Position numbers and translations under genes: made by a program | The notes under the pieces: model-generated | What the model saw: only the letters and a program-made list of their open reading frames with translations | Databases searched by the model: none | What the model was told of the DNA's origin: nothing | Shown: piece by piece, positions 15,556 through 19,793 of the stretch | Numbering within the stretch: the stretch's first letter is position 1 | Layout of the letters: the number at the start of each line of letters is the position of its first letter | Assembly (NCBI GenBank): GCA_036444495.1 | Contig: JAZGBC010000024.1 | Coordinates: forward strand, 1 to 19,793 | Source of the DNA: JAZGBC01 sp036444495 | Lineage (GTDB): Bacteria; Pseudomonadota; Alphaproteobacteria; Kiloniellales; J153 | Direction: 5' to 3' | DNA: 19,793 nt

Positions 15556-15677
15556 CGCGTGCGATCCCGCTGTCCGTCGATAGACCTCCTGCGCTCGGCG
15601 ACCTCACTTTAGCAACCTGGACAGCGGCGGAAAACAGCCAATCCCGGGCTTGACGAGCGCCGCGCCGGGGCACCACT

Positions 15678-16043
15678 ATGATAACCATGCGCTACGATCA
15701 AATACAGCGCTCGACCCGGCGCGCCAGCGTTCTGCTCAAGGCCATGTGCAACGAGCGCCGTCTGGTCATTCTGTGCCACATTTCCGATGGCGAACATTCC
15801 GTGGGCGATCTCTGCCGCCTCGTCGGTCTGAGCCAGTCGGCCTTGTCTCAGCATCTGGCCAAGTTGCGCCGCGACGGCCTGGTCCGCACGCGCCGCTCGG
15901 CACAGACGGTCTATTACTCCGTCTCCGGGCCCGAGGTGCGGCGCATCCTCGAGACCCTGCACGATCTTTACTGTGTCGAACGCCTGGACGGGCATCAGTT
16001 GGATCGCGTCGCCGCCGACTCCCCGCGCAGGCCTATCCCGTAG
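15678..16043 (+). CDS. ArsR-family regulator, BigR/SqrR-like thiol sensor
   Basis: A 121-residue winged-helix repressor. The body LLKAMCNERRLVILCHI (19-35) is the dimer and first helix region. The helix-turn-helix SVGDLCRLVGLSQSALSQHLAKLRRDGLV spans 41-69, and the wing is RTRRSAQTVYYSV. Cysteines are C24, C33, C46 and C99. C33 and C99 are 66 residues apart, the spacing of the persulfide-sensing pair in BigR (42/108) and SqrR (41/107), and lie in equivalent helices; no ArsR-type metal-binding CxC motif is seen. It probably represses sulfur genes, perhaps the divergent tusA-like gene, until sulfide or persulfide oxidises it. ATG 15678 has GGGG seven bases upstream; ATG 15687 is an alternative. 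Its end overlaps the convergent DUF423 gene by 49 bp. Confidence 0.9.
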   Translation: MITMRYDQIQRSTRRASVLLKAMCNERRLVILCHISDGEHSVGDLCRLVGLSQSALSQHLAKLRRDGLVRTRRSAQTVYYSVSGPEVRRILETLHDLYCVERLDGHQLDRVAADSPRRPIP

Positions 16044-16396
16044 GCGAACAGCGCCCCCCAGCCAATCAGGAAGGCCACGCCGCCCAGGGGCACGACGGCC
16101 CCGAGTGCGCGCCAGCCGCTCAGCCCCATGACATAGAGTACGCCCGAGAACAGCGCCGTGCCCAGCAGGAACCCCCAGCCGGCCACTTCGAGCGCCCGGG
16201 CGGGCCCCGCCGCCCGGTCCGCGAGCAGGGCCACGGCGAGCAGCGCCAAGCCGTGCCCCAGGCCCAGGCGCGCGCCGGTCTCGATCCAGTCCAGGGAATC
16301 GGCGGGCAGGCGATCCCGCAGGCCGTGGGCCGCCAAGGCCCCCATGGCCACGGCGAGAAACCCGTTAACCGCCGCCGCGCAAATCCAAAACCGCAT
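15995..16396 (-). CDS. DUF423 family membrane protein
   Basis: A 133-residue inner-membrane protein with about four hydrophobic helices. The N-terminus MRFWICAAAVNGFLAVAMGALAAHGL is the DUF423 pattern, and the middle GARLGLGHGLALLAV and end GWRALGAVVPLGGVAFLIGWGAL also fit. Function is unknown in the family. ATG 16396 is chosen because a perfect AGGAGG (16406-16401) lies four bases upstream; an earlier ATG at 16426 would add ten polar residues and lacks a ribosome binding site. Its last 49 bases overlap the convergent ArsR-type gene. Confidence 0.9.
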   Translation of the reverse strand: MRFWICAAAVNGFLAVAMGALAAHGLRDRLPADSLDWIETGARLGLGHGLALLAVALLADRAAGPARALEVAGWGFLLGTALFSGVLYVMGLSGWRALGAVVPLGGVAFLIGWGALFAYGIGLRGESAATRSN

Positions 16397-16479
16397 GAAA
16401 CCTCCTATTTTTCGGCCCGCGCCCACGTGAAAGTGATTCCACCGAATCGGGTCTAAGGGCTAAAATAATACGCATTCGG

Positions 16480-16498
16480 GCCACCATTATGCGGTGGC
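16480..16498 (+). promoter_or_regulatory. Hairpin in the leader of the thermonuclease gene
   Basis: GCCACC and GGTGGC form a perfect 6-bp stem around a 7-nt loop (ATTATGC), 19 bases before the ATG at 16518. A TAAAAT box at 16461-16466 could be the -10 of the same gene. The hairpin could be an operator, an mRNA leader structure or chance. Confidence 0.3.
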
Positions 16499-16517
16499 GC
16501 AGCCGGTGGTATGAGAC

Positions 16518-17054
16518 ATGGGTGCGAAGAAGCGTCAAGTCATGCGCGGATGGGCGCTGGTCCTATCCTGTGCATTCCTGGCGTTCGGCCTGGCACAGCC
16601 GGCCGCAGCCCAGGTGGAAGGCATGCCCAAGGTAATCGACGGCGACACTATCGAGATCGAAGGCCAGGCCATCCGGCTTTTCGGCATCGACGCGCCGGAG
16701 ATGGGCCAGACCTGCCGGATCAGGGAGAACCTGTACGACTGCGGCATGGTGGCGCGCACCGCGCTTCTGGACCTGACGGCGGGAACGCCGGTGACCTGCA
16801 AGGTCGTGCCGCTCGGCACCAAGGACATCTCGCCGGACGGGGCGCCGGGGCGCTGCACCGCCGCCGGCTACGATCTCTCCGAGGGCATGGCCTACACCGG
16901 CTGGGCCCTGGCGGAGCGCACCGCCTCCGAGCGCTACATCGTCTACGAGGAGCGCGCGCGGGACGCGGGACGCGGCCTGTGGAAAGGCGACTTCGTCGCG
17001 CCCTGGGACTGGCGCGGCGGCAAGCGCCTGCCCGAGGCAGGCCAGACGAACTGA
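16518..17054 (+). CDS. Exported thermonuclease-fold (SNase-like) protein
   Basis: A 178-residue protein with a signal peptide (hydrophobic MRGWALVLSCAFLAFGLA, cleavage likely near QPAAA-Q, residue 31). The body is a staphylococcal-nuclease-like OB fold: VIDGDTIEIEGQAIRLFGIDAPE spans about 39-61. The expected catalytic residues are present as D41, R53, D58 and E61, with R112 in PGRCTAAG a candidate for the second catalytic Arg. Five cysteines, four after cleavage, may form disulfides in the periplasm. It probably degrades nucleic acids or binds them outside the cytoplasm. ATG 16518 has no clear ribosome binding site; ATG 16542 (MRGWAL) would also keep the signal peptide. It stands alone between the DUF423 and PagL-like genes. 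Confidence 0.86.
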   Translation: MGAKKRQVMRGWALVLSCAFLAFGLAQPAAAQVEGMPKVIDGDTIEIEGQAIRLFGIDAPEMGQTCRIRENLYDCGMVARTALLDLTAGTPVTCKVVPLGTKDISPDGAPGRCTAAGYDLSEGMAYTGWALAERTASERYIVYEERARDAGRGLWKGDFVAPWDWRGGKRLPEAGQTN

Positions 17055-17120
17055 CTCTCCATACGCTTGCCGGCACGGCGACGTGACTCGGCCCCCAAAT
17101 ATAAGAAGTTGAAACAACCG

Positions 17121-17151
17121 CCTGACCGGTGCTTGGATGGGACGGTTCAGG
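17121..17151 (+). promoter_or_regulatory. Leader hairpin that can pair with the PagL-like ribosome binding site
   Basis: CCTGACCG (17121-17128) pairs with CGGTTCAGG (17143-17151), leaving one bulged T and a 14-nt loop. The AGGGG ribosome binding site (17149-17153) lies partly inside the 3' arm, eight bases before ATG 17162, so folding would mask it. This is an inferred structure with no test available here. Confidence 0.35.
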
Positions 17152-17161
17152 GGATTGCGCG

Positions 17162-18193
17162 ATGGGGGACCTCGTTCAGACCGCATCCAAGCCGCCGCCG
17201 TTGCGCGCGGTCTTCGCCGCGCTTCTGGCGATCGCGGCTCTGCATATGGGCGCCTGGCTCCCGAGCGCGCCCGCCCTCGCCGGGGGCAACGCCGCCGCGC
17301 CGGAGCCGGGCGGCATTCCTATGCCCGGCCCGCCCATACCCGGTCCGCCCATAAAAGTGCGGCCCGAGGCGTCGATTCAGCCGCCGCCACCGCCGCCGCC
17401 AATCTACGCCACCCCGCCGCCGGCCTATGCGCCACCACCGCCGGCGCCCTATTTCGCCGCACCCGGCTCGCCCGACGAGATCATCGTGATCGACGGCAAC
17501 GGCACGCGGGTTTTCAGCCCGCAGGAATACGAGGCCGCGCGCAATGCGCCGGGCGACGGGCTGCCCGGCGGCCGCCCCTTCGGCGCCGAGCCGGAAAAGC
17601 CGGAGACCATGATCGTCGAGCCCAGCCCACAGGCCGAACCCGCCGGACCGGCCATGCCCGTCGCCCCGCCCGTACCCGCGCCGCCGCGGGCGCAAGCGGC
17701 CGCGCCGGCCGAGGACGACGGCCTGGGCGGCTTCCTCTCCGAGCTGCGTATCGGACCCATGATCCACGACGTGGGCATCTTCAACAGCAGCAAGGAAGAC
17801 GCCATCGACGTCAATCTGGAGATCCTTTTCGTCTCGCCGGATTTCTTTCGCCTGATCCTGTCGCCCCGGCCCATGATCGGCATCTCGGCCAATGTCGTCG
17901 GCGACACCAGCCAGATCTATGGCGGGCTGGCCTGGGACTGGATGTTCCTGGATCCCTTCTTCGTCGAGGCGGCCCTGGCGCTCGCCGTGCACGACGGCGA
18001 GACCGACATCGAATCACAGGACAAGAAGGCCTTGGGCTGCCAACTGCTGGGACGCGAATCGCTCTCCCTCGGTGCCCGCGTCGGCGAGCAACACAGCGTG
18101 TCGCTGACGGCGGCGCATATCTCCAACTTCGGCCTCTGCGACCAGGACGAGGGCCTGGATAGCGTGGGATTCCTCTACGGCTACCGCTTCTAG
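17162..18193 (+). CDS. PagL-like lipid A 3-O-deacylase with a proline-rich linker
   Basis: A 343-residue exported protein in three parts. First is a signal-like segment (about residues 15-42, LRAVFAALLAIAALHMGAW). Then comes a long, low-complexity linker rich in Pro, Ala and Gly (about 45-190), with PPPPPPPIYATPPPAYAPP and no fold signature. Last is an outer-membrane barrel (about 195-343) starting LSELRIGPMIHDVG. The C-terminus carries HISN at 319-322, matching the PagL His-x-Ser catalytic motif, and ends in an aromatic residue (YGYRF) as outer-membrane proteins do. D333 sits where PagL has the catalytic Glu. Substrate is inferred to be LPS lipid A. ATG 17162 is chosen over the upstream GTG 17129 because AGGGG precedes it at eight bases. 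Confidence 0.75.
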   Translation: MGDLVQTASKPPPLRAVFAALLAIAALHMGAWLPSAPALAGGNAAAPEPGGIPMPGPPIPGPPIKVRPEASIQPPPPPPPIYATPPPAYAPPPPAPYFAAPGSPDEIIVIDGNGTRVFSPQEYEAARNAPGDGLPGGRPFGAEPEKPETMIVEPSPQAEPAGPAMPVAPPVPAPPRAQAAAPAEDDGLGGFLSELRIGPMIHDVGIFNSSKEDAIDVNLEILFVSPDFFRLILSPRPMIGISANVVGDTSQIYGGLAWDWMFLDPFFVEAALALAVHDGETDIESQDKKALGCQLLGRESLSLGARVGEQHSVSLTAAHISNFGLCDQDEGLDSVGFLYGYRF

Positions 18194-18281
18194 GCCGCCG
18201 TCCCGCCTGATCCCCGCCCGCGCCTCGGCCTGGGCCTGCGCCACGACGTGCGCGCGGAGCCACCAACAAGTAAAGTAACGC

Positions 18282-19616
18282 ATGCGACCGAAAACCCGAT
18301 ATGCCAAAAGCGGTGATCTAAGCATCGCCTACCAGGTCTCGGGCGAGGGCCCGCCGGACCTAGTACACGTCCCCGGCTGGATCTCGCACCTGGAGCATGC
18401 CTGGGAGGATCCCGGCTACGCGCGGTTCCTCCGGCAGATGAGTTCCTTCGCGCGGTTCATTCGCTTCGACAAGCGCGGCACGGGTCTCTCCGACCGCGAG
18501 ATCGGGTTTCCGTCATTGGAAGAGCGCATGGATGATCTTCGCGCCGTCATGGACGCCGTCGGCGCGGAGCGCGCCACCATTTTGGGAACATCCGAGGGCG
18601 GCAACATGAGCATGCTGTTCGCCGCGGCCTACCCCGAACGCGTGAGCGCCCTGATACTGTTCGGTTGCTTCGCCAAGCGCCTCTGGTCACCCGACTATCC
18701 TTGGGCCTCCACGGCCGAGGAACGCGATGCATGGATCGACGACCTGGAGCGCAACTGGGGCGACACAATCGACCTGCAGCGACTGGCGCCGAGCGCTGCC
18801 GGGGACTCGCATTTCTGCGAATGGTTTTCTGCGCACTTGCGTTTTGGCGCAAGTCCACGCGCCGCGATCACACTCACCCGCCTCAATTCGCAAATCGATG
18901 TGCGGGACATCTTACCGACAATCCGCGTGCCCACGCTGGTGCTCCACCGGCGCGGCGACCTACACGTGAAGCTCAAGGAGGGACAATATCTCGCGGATCA
19001 CATCCCAGGCGCCAAGTTCGTCGAGCTTCCCGGCGACGACCACATCCCATGGGTCGGGAATCAGGACGCCCTGATCGACGAGATTCACGAGTTCGTGACC
19101 GGAACCCGCAGCCGACCGGATCCGGATCGGGTGTTGGCTACTTTCTTGTTTACCGACATCGTCGATTCCACGGGCTTGGCGGCCCGGCTTGGCGATCGAA
19201 AATGGCGGGAGCTTCTGGAGCAGCACCACGCGCTGGTGCGTAAGCAACTGGCCACCTATCGGGGCCGCGAGGTGAAGACGACCGGCGACGGCTTCCTTGC
19301 GACCTTTGACGGACCGGGCCGCGCTCTGCTCTGTGCGGTGGCGATCAGGAACGGCGTGCGGCCGCTCGGTTTGGAGATACGCGCGGGTGTCCATATCGGC
19401 GAATGCGAACGACAGGGCAACGACATCAGCGGCATCGGCGTTCACATCGCCGCCCGAATCCTCGGTTTAGCCGGGGCGGGAGAGGTTCTGGCCTCGAGCA
19501 CGATCAAGGACCTCGTCGTGGGATCGGGAATCGATTTCCGTGAGCATGGCACGCATGAGCTCAAGGGCGTGCCAGGCGAGTGGCGCCTCTTCGCGGCGAC
19601 GGCTCCAGATTCTTGA
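18282..19616 (+). CDS. Alpha/beta-hydrolase fused to a class III nucleotide cyclase
   Basis: A 444-residue soluble two-domain protein. The N-terminal alpha/beta-hydrolase (1-275) has S104 in the GTSEGG nucleophile elbow, D226 and H254, a complete Ser-Asp-His triad. The C-terminal cyclase homology domain (about 285-435) has metal-binding D292 (FTDIVDST) and D336 (KTTGDGF). K332 and D381 sit at the adenine-selecting positions and R392 at the transition-state Arg, so it is predicted to make cAMP. The usual Asn before that Arg is His388. The hydrolase may sense a small ester or lactone-like ligand. No transmembrane helix or signal peptide is seen. The ATG 18282 lacks a ribosome binding site. GC is somewhat lower than upstream. 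Confidence 0.9.
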   Translation: MRPKTRYAKSGDLSIAYQVSGEGPPDLVHVPGWISHLEHAWEDPGYARFLRQMSSFARFIRFDKRGTGLSDREIGFPSLEERMDDLRAVMDAVGAERATILGTSEGGNMSMLFAAAYPERVSALILFGCFAKRLWSPDYPWASTAEERDAWIDDLERNWGDTIDLQRLAPSAAGDSHFCEWFSAHLRFGASPRAAITLTRLNSQIDVRDILPTIRVPTLVLHRRGDLHVKLKEGQYLADHIPGAKFVELPGDDHIPWVGNQDALIDEIHEFVTGTRSRPDPDRVLATFLFTDIVDSTGLAARLGDRKWRELLEQHHALVRKQLATYRGREVKTTGDGFLATFDGPGRALLCAVAIRNGVRPLGLEIRAGVHIGECERQGNDISGIGVHIAARILGLAGAGEVLASSTIKDLVVGSGIDFREHGTHELKGVPGEWRLFAATAPDS

Positions 19617-19704
19617 AACCTCCGTGCTTGGCTCGGAACGCCGTGACGTGTTAGCGATCACCGCTCCAAATCCCGCGACACACGTCCACCCCCCTGGCCG
19701 TTCC
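19617..19704. other. Intergenic gap before queA
   Basis: Eighty-eight bases with no gene. There is no obvious -10/-35 pair, hairpin or Shine-Dalgarno sequence before the queA ATG; the base run CCCCCCTGGCCGTTCC precedes it. Confidence 0.4.
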
Positions 19705-19793
19705 ATGAAGACCGACGACTTCGATTTCGAGCTGCCGCGCGAGTTTATCGCGCAGCACCCGGTAAGCCCGCGCGATGCGGCGCGGCTGCTGGT
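19705..19793 (+). CDS. queA: S-adenosylmethionine:tRNA ribosyltransferase-isomerase (5' end only)
   Basis: The first 29 codons of a gene that continues beyond the window. MKTDDFDFELPREFIAQHPV followed by SPRDAARLLV is the characteristic QueA N-terminus, in which (D/E)FDFELP and RD.(S/A)RLL are strongly conserved. QueA moves the ribosyl group of SAM onto 7-aminomethyl-7-deazaguanine in tRNA during queuosine synthesis. No ribosome binding site is evident. The rest of the gene is not available, so completeness is unknown. Confidence 0.9.
   Translation, partial: MKTDDFDFELPREFIAQHPVSPRDAARLL

Noticed and set aside
15650..15682. TTGACG and TATGAT as promoter of the ArsR-type gene
   Set aside because: The spacer is 21 bp, too long, and the -10 would overlap the start codon.
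17381..17460. CCG/CCA-rich repeat resembling a microsatellite
   Set aside because: It encodes the proline-rich linker of the PagL-like protein, and codon-level repetition explains it.
1..19793. tRNA, rRNA, CRISPR array, insertion sequence or prophage
   Set aside because: No such gene, repeat-spacer pattern, transposase or terminal inverted repeat was seen on either strand.

Overview
The window is a stretch of a high-GC bacterial chromosome. It most resembles a Gram-negative alphaproteobacterium, possibly of the Rhodospirillales type. The inference rests on the MEP isoprenoid genes dxs and ispA next to xseB, a histone-deacetylase-like hydrolase and tlyA, on an RND pump, on a PagL-like outer-membrane lipid A deacylase, and on a BigR/SqrR-like ArsR regulator. 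No rRNA, tRNA, CRISPR array, insertion sequence or phage gene is visible. Most genes are intact housekeeping or envelope genes; only the last one (queA) is cut, by the window edge.

Layout: (1) 1-2464, plus strand: aroC (shikimate pathway), then an MFS transporter. (2) 2521-4589, minus strand: a tlyA-type rRNA 2'-O-methyltransferase followed by a TrmA/RumA-type uracil-5-methyltransferase, overlapping by ATGA. (3) 4606-6346: an accessory insert of visibly lower GC. It holds a minimal nucleotidyltransferase (MNT) and a HEPN protein, overlapping by ATGA, and a convergent membrane-anchored ClpP-class protein. (4) 6506-10661, minus strand: histone-deacetylase-like hydrolase, xseB, ispA and dxs, transcribed in that order, so isoprenoid precursor synthesis sits with DNA repair. 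(5) 10918-15305, plus strand: a translationally coupled RND adaptor and permease. (6) 15328-16396: a TusA sulfur carrier divergent from an ArsR-family regulator whose cysteine spacing matches persulfide sensors, then a DUF423 membrane protein convergent with it. (7) 16518-19793, plus strand: an exported thermonuclease-fold protein, a proline-rich PagL-like outer-membrane protein, an alpha/beta-hydrolase fused to a class III nucleotide cyclase, and the first 29 codons of queA.

The spots most worth a second look are these. The tlyA/MNT divergent junction has two overlapping -10 boxes, a 10-bp palindrome and predicted leaderless starts. The MNT-HEPN plus ClpP-like insert interrupts a housekeeping block. 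The tusA/ArsR pair may be a sulfide or persulfide response unit. The hydrolase-cyclase fusion has a His in place of the usual catalytic Asn. All function calls come from reading motifs by eye; no database search was possible.
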